A DNA stretch of 28,808 bases from an uncultured Collinsella sp. (GTDB lineage Bacteria; Actinomycetota; Coriobacteriia; Coriobacteriales; Coriobacteriaceae): NCBI GenBank assembly GCA_937896835.1, contig CALBOJ010000137.1, forward strand, positions 1-28,808. The letters run 5' to 3'. The position numbers and the translations under genes are program-made. Each line of letters begins with the position of its first letter. Position 1 is the first letter of the stretch. Of the stretch, positions 8,147 through 15,686 are shown in pieces. The notes beneath the pieces were generated by a model, which saw only the letters and a list, made by a program, of their open reading frames with translations, made no database searches and had not been told where the DNA came from.

Positions 8147-9424
8147 TTGTTTGAATGTGAACTGCCGTTTGACCACAAGACGTTGCATCTGGAACTCGAG
8201 GATAAGAACTTCGCGGGTGTGATGGAAGGTCATCAAAACGAGTTTAAGACCACGAAATCGCAGGAAGAGCTGGTGGAGGAGTCGCTTGCCAACCCTTATG
8301 GCTCGCCTTCGCTCGAGGAGCTTTGTGCTGGCAAGAAGGATATTGTCATCATTAGCTCCGATCATACGCGTCCCGTCCCCTCGCGTGTGACGATGCCTAT
8401 TCTGCTGCATCACATCCACTCCGCTGCGCCTGAGGCACGCGTTCGCATTCTGGTTGCTACGGGCATGCACCGTCCGTCGACGCACGAGGAGCTCGTCAAT
8501 AAGTATGGCGAGGAGATCGTTGCTAACGAGGAAATCGTTATGCACGTCGCGACTGACGACAGCATGATGAAAAAGATCGGCACCCTGCCTTCTGGTGGCG
8601 AGTGCATCATCAACAAGATTGCCGCCGATTGCGATCTGCTGCTTGCCGAGGGCTTTATTGAGCCGCACTTCTTTGCCGGTTTCTCTGGTAGCCGCAAGTC
8701 CGTCCTGCCCGGCATCGCCAGCTACAAGACCATCATGTACAACCACAACGGTCAGTTTGTGAACGATTCCCACTCGCGTGCCGGCAACCTGTGCCACAAC
8801 CACGTGAGCGAGGACATGTTCGCCGCCGCCGAGATGGCTCACCTTGCCTTTGTGCTTAACGTGGTGCTTAACGGCAAGCACGAGGTCATCGGCTCCTTTG
8901 CCGGCGATATCCACAAGGCGCACGAGGCCGGCTGCGAGTTCGTGAAGAGCCTTGCCGGCGTTGAGCCCGTCGAGTGCGAGATTGCCATCACCACCAACGG
9001 TGGCTACCCCCTCGATCAGAACATCTATCAGGCTGTGAAGGGCATGTGCGCTGCCGAGGCCACGCTTCCCGAGGGCGGCGTGATCATCGACGTCGCCGGT
9101 TGTGCCGACGGCCACGGTGGCGAGGGCTTCTATCACAACATCGCCGACAACGATCCGGCGGAGTTTGAGCGCGCCTGCATCGACCGTCCTAAGGACGAGA
9201 CCCTGCCCGACCAGTGGACGAGCCAGATCTTTGCCCGCATCCTGGCGCATCACCCCGTGATCATGGTCACCGACCTGTGCGATCACCAGATGCTCAAGGA
9301 TATGCACATGACGCCGGTCAACACTATCGAGGAGGCGCTCAAGCTCGCCTTTGAGATGAAGGGTGCCGATGCCAAGGTTGCCGTCATTCCCGATGGCCTG
9401 GGCGTTGTTGTTGCGCAGCACTAG
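8147..9424 (+). CDS. larA: Nickel-dependent lactate racemase
   Basis: LarA interconverts D- and L-lactate using the nickel pincer nucleotide cofactor. From a TTG start at 8147 the protein has 425 residues, close to Lactobacillus plantarum LarA. The key residues then fall on the known numbers: His108 (in GMHRPSTHEE), His174 (in EPHFFAGFSG), the cofactor-attaching Lys184 (in SRKSVLPG) and nickel ligand His200 (in YNHNGQF). The family blocks SSDHTRPVPS, NGGYPLDQNIYQAVKGM and GHGGEGFYHN are intact. GGAAGAGGG lies about 9 nt before the TTG. Reading further upstream gives sequence without family resemblance, and the ATG at 8222 would remove the conserved LPFDHKTL segment. A MIP-family channel gene follows after 49 nt, and larB and larC lie nearby on the other strand. 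Confidence 0.93.
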   Translation: MFECELPFDHKTLHLELEDKNFAGVMEGHQNEFKTTKSQEELVEESLANPYGSPSLEELCAGKKDIVIISSDHTRPVPSRVTMPILLHHIHSAAPEARVRILVATGMHRPSTHEELVNKYGEEIVANEEIVMHVATDDSMMKKIGTLPSGGECIINKIAADCDLLLAEGFIEPHFFAGFSGSRKSVLPGIASYKTIMYNHNGQFVNDSHSRAGNLCHNHVSEDMFAAAEMAHLAFVLNVVLNGKHEVIGSFAGDIHKAHEAGCEFVKSLAGVEPVECEIAITTNGGYPLDQNIYQAVKGMCAAEATLPEGGVIIDVAGCADGHGGEGFYHNIADNDPAEFERACIDRPKDETLPDQWTSQIFARILAHHPVIMVTDLCDHQMLKDMHMTPVNTIEEALKLAFEMKGADAKVAVIPDGLGVVVAQH

Positions 9425-9473
9425 TGCGCGGCCTAAACGAATCGTTTTTAACCGACAAGAAAGATAAGGTTTT

Positions 9474-10205
9474 ATGCTTACCAAACTCCTCTGCGAATTC
9501 GGCGCAACGGCCCTCATGATCATCTTTGGCGTGGGCGTGCACTGCGATACGGTGCTCAAGGGCACCAAGTATCAGGGCTCCGGTCACATGTTTGCCATCA
9601 CCACTTGGTCTTTTGGCATCTCGGTCTGCCTGTTTGTCTTTGGCGGCGCCGTGTGCATGAACCCGGCTATGGTGCTTGCCCAGTGCATCGTCGGCTTGGT
9701 GCCGTGGGGCAACTGCATCCCCTTTATGCTTGCCGATATGCTCGGCGGCTTTGTGGGTGCCGTAATCGCTTGGTTTATGTATGCCGATGAGTTCAAGGCT
9801 TCCGAGGGCGTCGTCGACCCCATTGCCCAGCGCAACATTTTCTCGACCAACCCCACCACCGAGGGTACCAACTATGCCCGTAACTTCTTCTGCGAGGCTA
9901 TCTGCACCTTTGTGTTCATCAGCGCCATCCTTGCTGCCGCTAGCCGCGCCGGCGAGAACGTTCTGATGCTCGCCATCTGCGTCGGTCTGATTGTTTGGGC
10001 TGTTGGCATGGGCATGGGCGGCATCACCGGCTTCGCCATGAACCAGGCACGTGACCTTGGTCCTCGCATGGCCTATCAGGTGCTGCCGATTAAGAACAAG
10101 GCTGACAACAACTGGAAGTACGGCCTGCTTGTTCCTGGCATCGCTCCGTTTGTCGGTGCCATCGTGGCTGCTTTGTTTGTGCATGGTTTCTTGGGCATGT
10201 TCTAG
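9474..10205 (+). CDS. MIP-family channel, LarD-like (glycerol/lactic acid facilitator)
   Basis: This 243-residue membrane channel of the aquaporin/glycerol facilitator family has six predicted helices. The first pore motif is a canonical NPA (in CMNPAMVLAQ). The second is NQA (in GFAMNQARDLGPRMA), with the following arginine of the selectivity filter kept. Downstream of larA the likely role is passage of lactic acid, as for LarD of L. plantarum; glycerol or another small solute cannot be excluded. It starts 49 nt after larA with a modest AAGG site 4 nt before the ATG, so the two are probably cotranscribed. The second long composite hairpin begins 21 nt after its stop codon. Confidence 0.85.
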   Translation: MLTKLLCEFGATALMIIFGVGVHCDTVLKGTKYQGSGHMFAITTWSFGISVCLFVFGGAVCMNPAMVLAQCIVGLVPWGNCIPFMLADMLGGFVGAVIAWFMYADEFKASEGVVDPIAQRNIFSTNPTTEGTNYARNFFCEAICTFVFISAILAAASRAGENVLMLAICVGLIVWAVGMGMGGITGFAMNQARDLGPRMAYQVLPIKNKADNNWKYGLLVPGIAPFVGAIVAALFVHGFLGMF

Positions 10206-10226
10206 TCCAAGGCTACATAGTTGTCC

Positions 10227-10351
10227 GCTGGCCGCATGGGGTAACTTCCCAGCGCGTCCTCGGACATGCAAAAAGGCTCGCTGCGCACTTCGTGCGGCGA
10301 GCCTTTTTGCGTCCTGCGGAATGCGCTGGGAAGTTACCCCATGCGGCCAGC
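10227..10351. repeat. Long composite hairpin, copy 2 (bidirectional terminator core)
   Basis: This 125-nt palindrome starts 21 nt after the channel gene stop. Outer arms 10227-10255 and 10323-10351 are perfectly complementary (29 of 29). The first inner block is identical to copy 1 (GTCCTCGGACAT) and the second differs at one base. The inner stem has 14 bp (10268-10281 with 10297-10310), beginning GCAAAAAGG and ending CCTTTTTGC. The apical TGCGCACTTCGTGCG is identical to copy 1. It sits between the convergent larA-channel and larB-larC-TetR transcripts and probably terminates the former; on the other strand it could serve as a distal terminator. Confidence 0.88.
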
Positions 10352-10507
10352 TGCGGGATTTTAGTCGCGTTGGAACAAGCAACCCAACATATAAATCTGA
10401 ATTTGGATGGGAGGGGCTTGTTGCTGATAGGGGCGCTGGGCTGTTGTTGACACTTTGGGATGCGTGGCGCCCTGGGTTGGGGTGATGCTTTGGGATGAGC
10501 TTCTTAC
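10352..10507. other. Gene-free tail between the composite hairpin and the TetR gene
   Basis: With copy 2 this makes about 300 bases without a gene between convergent operons. The only other structure seen is a short AACAAGC/GCTTGTT inverted repeat (near 10373 and 10416). No T-rich terminator was found close to the TetR stop. Confidence 0.4.
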
Positions 10508-11047
10508 TTAGTTGAAGAGGGGCTTAATGGCTGATAGGTAGTCTTTGGCTACGTCCTCTTTTGGGGCTTGGAAGTTGTGCCAGGCCCACCATTGGACCAT
10601 TCCTACGAAGCTTGAGGCTATGTGGTGGAGGAGGAAGCTTCGGTCCATGGTGGCGGCGGGGCCGTTTGGGTCGGTGGGGACGGTTCCGGCTGCTCGTGAC
10701 ATGATGGTCTTGCGTAAGCAGTCGGCGAAGACGCGTGAGCCGGCGCCGGCTACGAGGGCTCGGACGCCCTGGCGGCGCTCCCAGAGGTTGTTGAGGATAT
10801 GCTCGATCTGCACGAGTGGGTCGTCGAGCGGTGTGCCATCGTCGTCGAGAGCGTGGGTGCAGATGTCGCTCACGAGCTCGGACAGTAGGTCGTCTTTGCT
10901 CTTAAAGAGACCGTAGAATGTCGCGCGGCCTACGTGAGCGCGCGCGATGATGTCGCCGACGGTGATCTTGCTGTAGTCCTCCTCGCGCAGGAGCTCGGAG
11001 AATGCTGCGACGATGGCGGCGCGGCTTTTTTCCTTGCGGGCATCCAT
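10508..11047 (-). CDS. TetR/AcrR-family transcriptional regulator
   Basis: This 179-residue protein has an N-terminal TetR DNA-binding domain: helix 1 AAIVAAFSELLRE, then the helix-turn-helix VGDIIARAHVGRATFYGLFKSKDDLL (residues about 25-50). A mostly helical ligand-binding domain follows. The start codon lies 2 nt after the larC stop, so translation is probably coupled; no strong ribosome binding site is seen. Being last in larB-larC-tetR, it is a good candidate regulator of the lactate racemase locus. L. plantarum instead uses the Crp-Fnr type LarR. The target site and ligand are not evident; an efflux-type target elsewhere is possible. Confidence 0.85.
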   Translation of the reverse strand: MDARKEKSRAAIVAAFSELLREEDYSKITVGDIIARAHVGRATFYGLFKSKDDLLSELVSDICTHALDDDGTPLDDPLVQIEHILNNLWERRQGVRALVAGAGSRVFADCLRKTIMSRAAGTVPTDPNGPAATMDRSFLLHHIASSFVGMVQWWAWHNFQAPKEDVAKDYLSAIKPLFN

Positions 11048-11049
11048 GG

Positions 11050-11967
11050 CTATGCGTCCGCGTGAACGAGCAGACAGCGGAGCGTGCCGGAGCAGCCCTC
11101 GTAGGGGCGCTTACCAGCGCCGTAGCCGACGGCCTCGATGCGGTAGCGGGCCGGCAGGTGCTCGGACGTGCGCAGCGCGGTGACGATGGCGGCGCCCGTG
11201 GGCGTCACGAGCTCGCCGGCGACCGGTGCAGGCGTGAGGGCGATATTGCCCGCCTGGCACAGGTTGACGACAGCGGGGACGGGAATGGGCATGAGGCCGT
11301 GGGCACAGTGGATGGTACCGTGACCCTCGGAGAGCGACTCGACCACGATGTCCTCAATACCCAGGTCATCGAGGCAGATGGCGACGGAGCAGACGTCGAC
11401 GATGGAGTCGACGGCGCCCACCTCGTGGAACATGACGGTCTCGGGCGTTTTGCCGTGGGCCTTGGCCTCGGCGGCGGCGAGCGCGGTAAAGATGGCGAGC
11501 GCGCGACGCTTGGCGCCATCGCTTAGCTGCGAGCCATCTATGATGGCGGTGACGTCCGCCAAAGAACGGTGGTGATGGTGGTGGGCGTGATGGTGACCCT
11601 CGTGGCCATGACCGTGGCCCTCATGGTCATGCTCGTGGCAGTGCTCGTGTTCGTGCTCGCCATGATCATGATGGTGGTGCTCATGCTCATGTGTGTGCTC
11701 GGCAGCTGCTTCGTTGCCGTAGAGCCAGGCCATATCGTGATCGTGGTTCTCGAGTTCCTCTGCAAGCTGGACGTCGAAATCGCAGGCGTCGATGCCATGC
11801 TTGTTTGCGCGCATGACGGCGATCGTAAAGCCGTCGACCGGCAGCGTGGCAAGCTGCTCGCGCAGGTGCTCCTCGCTGGCGCCCAGGTCGAGCAGGGCCG
11901 CGACGGTCATATCGCCGCTGATGCCCGAAGTGCCGTCGATGATAAGCGTGTGCTGATGGTTGGACAT
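11050..11967 (-). CDS. larC: Nickel-insertion protein LarC, N-terminal domain only, with His-rich insert
   Basis: LarC inserts nickel into the pincer cofactor of LarA. The 305-residue product begins with the family signature IIDGTSGISGDMTVAALLDLGA. It keeps HEVGAVDSIVDVCSVAICLDDLGI, SEGHGTIHCAHGLMPIPVPA and GELVTPTGAAIVTAL, and ends just after GYGAGKRPYEGCSGTLRCLL. That is the point where full-length LarC continues into the C-terminal LarC2 domain, which binds CTP. Here a TAG follows and TetR starts 2 nt later, so LarC2 is absent from this locus. Residues 91-133 hold 25 histidines of 43 and probably bind or store nickel. AAGGAG before the start overlaps the larB stop, so larB and larC are coupled. 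Confidence 0.9.
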   Translation of the reverse strand: MSNHQHTLIIDGTSGISGDMTVAALLDLGASEEHLREQLATLPVDGFTIAVMRANKHGIDACDFDVQLAEELENHDHDMAWLYGNEAAAEHTHEHEHHHHDHGEHEHEHCHEHDHEGHGHGHEGHHHAHHHHHRSLADVTAIIDGSQLSDGAKRRALAIFTALAAAEAKAHGKTPETVMFHEVGAVDSIVDVCSVAICLDDLGIEDIVVESLSEGHGTIHCAHGLMPIPVPAVVNLCQAGNIALTPAPVAGELVTPTGAAIVTALRTSEHLPARYRIEAVGYGAGKRPYEGCSGTLRCLLVHADA

Positions 11968-11977
11968 GGAATGCTCC

Positions 11978-12760
11978 TTAACGGGCGCAGGATGTGCCGG
12001 CGCTCAGATGATTGATAAGACTTGCCTGGTAGGCGGCACCAAAGCCGTTGTCGATATTGACGACCGAAACGCCGCTGGCGCAGGAGTTGAGCATGGCGAG
12101 CAGCGCGGCTACGCCTCCAAAATTTGCGCCGTAGCCCACGCTGGTGGGAACGGCGATGACCGGACAGCTCACCAGACCGCCGATAACGCTCGCCAGGGCG
12201 CCCTCCATGCCGGCGATGGCGATGACCACCTGCGCCTGAGCAAGTTCCTCGGCATGCGCGAGCAGGCGGTGCAGGCCGGCGACACCCACGTCGTAGAGGC
12301 GGTCGACCTCATTGCCATAGAATTCGGCCGTCAACGCGGCTTCTTCGGCGACGGGTAAGTCGCTCGTGCCGGCGCAGGCGACGACGATGCGTCCGTTGCC
12401 GGTAGGGGAGGGCTTGCCGCCCACGAGGGCGAGCTGTGCGTCCGGGACATACCCCAGGTCGATGCCGTTGCCAAGAAGCTCAGCGGTGCGCGCGGCTTTT
12501 TCGGCATCCAGGCGCGTGACCAGGATGCGCTCCTGGCCGGCATCGCGCAGTGCTTCGATAATGGCGGCAATCTGATCGGCGGTTTTACCGGCCCCGTAGA
12601 CAACCTCGCCGGCTCCCTGGCGCACCCCGCGCGAAAGATCGAGCTGCGCAAAGCCCAAATCGGCGGTCGGAGCCGTCTGGATGCGTGTGAGGGCGTCGGC
12701 AGGGGTGACTGCCCCGCCGGCAACATCGCTCAGCAAATGTTCAAGATCTCGCTTATCCAT
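11978..12760 (-). CDS. larB: Nickel pincer cofactor biosynthesis protein LarB
   Basis: LarB carboxylates and hydrolyses nicotinic acid adenine dinucleotide to give the dicarboxylated pyridinium mononucleotide, the first step of the cofactor pathway. The 260-residue product shows the family's N-terminal helical region followed by a PurE-like domain: GEVVYGAGKTADQ, VVACAGTSDLPVAEEAA, YDVGVAGLHRL, IAGMEGALASVIGGL and PVIAVPTSVGYGANFGG. The cysteine in NSCASGVSVVNIDNGFGAA (residue 227 here) corresponds to the catalytic Cys of the family. The ATG at 12760 is chosen because AAGGGAG lies 6 nt upstream; an in-frame ATG at 12793 lacks such a site. It is first in larB-larC-tetR. Confidence 0.92.
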   Translation of the reverse strand: MDKRDLEHLLSDVAGGAVTPADALTRIQTAPTADLGFAQLDLSRGVRQGAGEVVYGAGKTADQIAAIIEALRDAGQERILVTRLDAEKAARTAELLGNGIDLGYVPDAQLALVGGKPSPTGNGRIVVACAGTSDLPVAEEAALTAEFYGNEVDRLYDVGVAGLHRLLAHAEELAQAQVVIAIAGMEGALASVIGGLVSCPVIAVPTSVGYGANFGGVAALLAMLNSCASGVSVVNIDNGFGAAYQASLINHLSAGTSCAR

Positions 12761-12783
12761 ATATGCTCCCTTCGACGGTGCAA

Positions 12784-12792
12784 AGTCTAGCA
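12784..12792 (-). promoter_or_regulatory. Candidate extended -10 of the larB-larC-tetR operon
   Basis: Read leftward the bases are TGC-TAGACT, an extended -10 like sequence about 25 nt before the larB start. No consensus -35 is present. It lies just downstream of the hairpin at 12804-12837, so it is only a candidate. Confidence 0.3.
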
Positions 12793-12803
12793 CTCGAGGG
12801 GCT

Positions 12804-12837
12804 GTTTCCGAACATTAAGACAAAACTGTTCGGAAAC
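12804..12837 (-). repeat. Hairpin downstream of serB (TTTCCG...CGGAAA family)
   Basis: Perfect 11-bp arms GTTTCCGAACA and TGTTCGGAAAC enclose 12 nt. On the minus strand the loop contains TGTCTTAA. The arms and loop text resemble the two hairpins downstream of aspS (15687-15792). It follows the serB stop by about 40 nt in the direction of serB transcription. No T-tract follows. Confidence 0.6.
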
Positions 12838-12876
12838 TAGACATAGAAGATTTGATTCTATTGTTAGATGGATCGG

Positions 12877-13512
12877 CTAGTCACGCAGGATGATGTCCAT
12901 GGCGAGCATCAGGTTGCGCTCGTCGATGGCAAACGGGGCGGCCTCGCGCGTCTTGGGCTTGGCGCAAAATGCGATGCCGGTGCCCGCGGCTTGAATCATG
13001 GGGATGTCGTTGGCGCCGTCGCCGATCGCCGCGGTATGGGCCATGTCGACGCCGCACTCAACTGCCCAATCCAGCATCTGGATGAGCTTGGACTCCTTGG
13101 TCACAATGTCCGCAGCCAACTTACCGGTGAGCTTGCCGTCCACGACCTCCAGGCGGTTAGCGAGGCAAAAGTCGATGCCCGCGGCGGCCACGATCTTATC
13201 GGCGACCTCGTGAAAGCCGCCGCTTACCACGCCGACTTTCCAGCCCTTGCTGTGCGCCGAGCGCACAAGCTCCAGCGCGCCGGGGGTAAACGTCACGCGC
13301 TCAAACGTGCGCTCGAACACGCTCTCGTCCAAGCCGGCAAGCAGCCCCACGCGCTCCTCGAGCGCCTGCTTAAAGTCAAGCTCGCCGCGCATGGCGCGCT
13401 CAGTGATCTTCGCCACTTGCTCGCCTACGCCGGCCTCCTCGCCCAAAAGATCGATAACCTCCTGGTTGATGAGTGTGGAGTCGATATCCATAACGATGAG
13501 GCGTGCAGTCAT
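12877..13512 (-). CDS. serB: Phosphoserine phosphatase (HAD superfamily)
   Basis: This 211-residue enzyme removes phosphate from L-phosphoserine in the last step of serine synthesis. It shows HAD motif I MDIDSTLIN (nucleophile Asp9, acid Asp11), motif II VGVVSGGFHEVAD, the conserved Lys in TKESKL, and motif III AAIGDGANDIPM. A four-helix cap lies at roughly residues 20-80. The start at 13512 follows GGAAAGG; an in-frame ATG at 13557 adds 15 residues before the conserved N-terminus and has no good site. The regulatory ACT-type N-terminus found in some SerB proteins is absent. It points away from aspS and toward the lar genes. About 115 nt and a hairpin separate it from larB, so cotranscription is uncertain. 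Confidence 0.92.
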   Translation of the reverse strand: MTARLIVMDIDSTLINQEVIDLLGEEAGVGEQVAKITERAMRGELDFKQALEERVGLLAGLDESVFERTFERVTFTPGALELVRSAHSKGWKVGVVSGGFHEVADKIVAAAGIDFCLANRLEVVDGKLTGKLAADIVTKESKLIQMLDWAVECGVDMAHTAAIGDGANDIPMIQAAGTGIAFCAKPKTREAAPFAIDERNLMLAMDIILRD

Positions 13513-13768
13513 GGCGGGCCTTTCCGAGTGCAGTTGTATTGGGGCACATTGTCGCACGTGGCACGCCTTGGCGACGGCCGCGGTGCACCAATTGTTTCGT
13601 CTCCGTCAAGTCTTTGGGCATGAGCTACTTTTCCGCGGCACATCGACACAGGTGCGATAAGATAGAACGCCATGCCTGGCTGCGCGGTTTACGCAGGCTG
13701 GGCAAATCTGTACGACGCCGCCCGGAACGACACGGGGCGGCACAGATCCATAAAGGAGGATCACTGGT
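13513..13768. promoter_or_regulatory. Divergent serB/aspS intergenic region with aspS leader hairpin
   Basis: An extended -10 candidate TGC-GATAAG at 13653-13661 is the best rightward promoter seen. A nested hairpin at 13706-13747 (ATCTGT/ACAGAT outer arms, GCCGCCC/GGGCGGC inner arms) lies immediately before the AAGGAGGA of aspS and could influence its translation. No antiterminator or T-box pattern was recognised. Confidence 0.45.
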
Positions 13769-15556
13769 ATGAGCCAGACCCGTCCCATTGACGAGCATTC
13801 CATGCACACCCGTACCTGCGGCGAGCTTCGCTTCGAGAACGTGGGCGAAGAAGTCACCCTCACCGGTTGGGTGAGCCGTCGCCGCGACCACGGCGGCCTT
13901 ATCTTCTGCGACCTTCGCGATCGCGAGGGCATCACGCAGCTCACCTTCGACCCCGAGCATTCCGACGGCGATGCCTTTAAGATCGCCGAGACCATGCGTC
14001 CCGAGTGGCCCATCAAGATTCACGGCGTCGTGCGCGCCCGTGGCGAGGAGACCACCAACACCAAGCTCGCGACCGGCGAGATCGAGGTCCTGACCGATCA
14101 TGCCGAGGTGCTCAACACTTCCGTCACCCCGCCGTTCCAGATCGAGGACGGCATCGAGACCAGCGAGGACGCCCGCCTGCGCTATCGCTATCTGGACCTC
14201 CGTCGTCCCGAGATGATGGCCAACCTCAAGCTGCGCTCCGACTTTACCTTTGCCATTCGCGAGGCGCTGCACAACCGTGAGTTCATGGAGGTCGAGACGC
14301 CCTCCCTGTTCAAGTCCACGCCCGAGGGCGCCCGCGACTTCATCGTCCCCAGCCGCATCCAGCCGGGCAACTTCTATGCCCTGCCGCAGTCCCCGCAGCT
14401 CCTGAAGCAGCTGCTTATGGTCGGTGGCGTCGAGCGCTACTATCAGGTTGCCAAGTGCTTCCGCGACGAGGACTTGCGTGCCGACCGTCAGCCCGAGTTC
14501 ACCCAGGTCGATATCGAGATGTCCTTCGTGGACCAGAACGACGTTATGAGCGCGCTCGAAGAGGTCCTGGCCGACGCCTTCGGCCGCATGGGTGTCGAGA
14601 TGCCCACGCCGCTGCGTCGCATGGACTATTGGGAGGCCATGGACACCTATGGCTCCGACAAGCCCGATACTCGCTACGGCATGCACCTGGTCGACCTGAC
14701 CGACATCTTTGCCAACTCCAAGTTCAAGGTCTTTGCGACTGCTGCAAACGAGGAGGGCTCTGTCGTCAAGGCCATCAACGCCAAGGGCGCCGGTGCTTGG
14801 GCCCGTGCCAAGATCGATAAGCTCGCCGGCGTGGCCTCCACGTTTGGCGCCAAGGGCCTGGCCTGGATCGCTTTCCGCGAGGACGGCTCCATCAACAGCC
14901 CCATCGTCAAGTTCTTCTCGGACGAGGAGATGGCTGCCCTGCGCGAGCGCATGGACGTCGAGCCCGGCGACCTTGTGATGTTCGCCGCCGGCCCGCGCCT
15001 GCTCTCCGACGAGATCCTGGGCGGCATGCGTTCCCACATGGCTAACGCGCTCGAGATCAAGCGCGAGGGCCACGACTTCCTGTGGGTCGTCAACTTCCCG
15101 CTGTTCCACTGGGACGAGGACCGCAAGGCTTACGCTGCCGAGCACCAGCCCTTTACCCTGCCGACCGAGACCGACATCGCCAAGATCGAGGCCGACCCGC
15201 TGGCAGCCGGTTCCTGCACCTACGACTTTGTCATGGACGGCTTTGAGGCCGGCGGCGGCGGTATGCGTATCCACAACGCCGAAATGCAGATGTCCATGCT
15301 CAAGCTCCTGGGCTTTACCGAGGAGCGCGCCGAGTCGCAGTTCGGCTTCCTCATGGAGGCTCTCAAGTTTGGTGCGCCCCCGATGGGCGGCTTCGCCCTG
15401 GGCCTGGACCGCGTGTGCATGCTGCTCACCGGCTCCGACTCCATCCGCGACGTCATGGCGTTCCCCAAGACGGCCAGCGGCTCCGACCTCATGTCGGGCG
15501 CCCCGAGTGCCGTTAGCGGCGCCCAGCTCAAGGATGTCAGCCTGCGCTTGATGTAG
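13769..15556 (+). CDS. aspS: Aspartyl-tRNA synthetase (bacterial type)
   Basis: This 595-residue class IIb synthetase charges tRNA-Asp (and tRNA-Asn if the enzyme is non-discriminating). Domains: an N-terminal OB anticodon-binding fold (VTLTGWVSRRRDHGGLIFCDLRD, about residues 28-105), the catalytic core with YRYLDLRR, motif 2 FRDEDLRADRQPEFTQVDIEM, the bacterial GAD insertion (about 290-420), and motif 3 GGFALGLDRVCMLLTGSDSIRDV followed by AFPKTASG. The ATG at 13769 is preceded by AAGGAGGA 8 nt upstream. hisS and aspS are neighbours in many Gram-positive genomes; here about 9 kb with ppc and the lar genes lies between them. Confidence 0.97.
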   Translation: MSQTRPIDEHSMHTRTCGELRFENVGEEVTLTGWVSRRRDHGGLIFCDLRDREGITQLTFDPEHSDGDAFKIAETMRPEWPIKIHGVVRARGEETTNTKLATGEIEVLTDHAEVLNTSVTPPFQIEDGIETSEDARLRYRYLDLRRPEMMANLKLRSDFTFAIREALHNREFMEVETPSLFKSTPEGARDFIVPSRIQPGNFYALPQSPQLLKQLLMVGGVERYYQVAKCFRDEDLRADRQPEFTQVDIEMSFVDQNDVMSALEEVLADAFGRMGVEMPTPLRRMDYWEAMDTYGSDKPDTRYGMHLVDLTDIFANSKFKVFATAANEEGSVVKAINAKGAGAWARAKIDKLAGVASTFGAKGLAWIAFREDGSINSPIVKFFSDEEMAALRERMDVEPGDLVMFAAGPRLLSDEILGGMRSHMANALEIKREGHDFLWVVNFPLFHWDEDRKAYAAEHQPFTLPTETDIAKIEADPLAAGSCTYDFVMDGFEAGGGGMRIHNAEMQMSMLKLLGFTEERAESQFGFLMEALKFGAPPMGGFALGLDRVCMLLTGSDSIRDVMAFPKTASGSDLMSGAPSAVSGAQLKDVSLRLM

Positions 15557-15580
15557 GCGAGCGGCTACATATTGCCCGTA

Positions 15581-15614
15581 ACGAGGGAAGGACGCGCGCC
15601 TTCCCTCGTTTTTT
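15581..15614 (+). terminator. aspS intrinsic terminator
   Basis: A perfect 11-bp stem ACGAGGGAAGG / CCTTCCCTCGT (15581-15591, 15599-15609) with a 7-nt loop is followed by six Ts, 25 nt after the stop. Confidence 0.92.
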
Positions 15615-15650
15615 ATGCGCCGAGGTTGTGGGGGCATGGGATGACCGGGC

Positions 15651-15667
15651 GTCGCGGAAAGCGCGAC
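15651..15667. repeat. Small GC hairpin in the aspS-lacI gap
   Basis: GTCGCG and CGCGAC arms enclose GAAAG. It lies between the aspS terminator and the two larger hairpins. Confidence 0.4.
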
Positions 15668-15686
15668 CCAGAATTCGGCAAAATAA

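Noticed and set aside
10508..11047. A hidden LarC2 domain reached by frameshifting from larC
   Set aside because: The DNA directly after larC encodes a clear TetR protein, and the other minus-strand frames show no LarC2-like sequence.
11569..12015. A Val/Met-rich plus-strand open frame resembling a membrane protein opposite larC
   Set aside because: Its Val/Met repeats are the reverse complement of the His-rich codons of larC.
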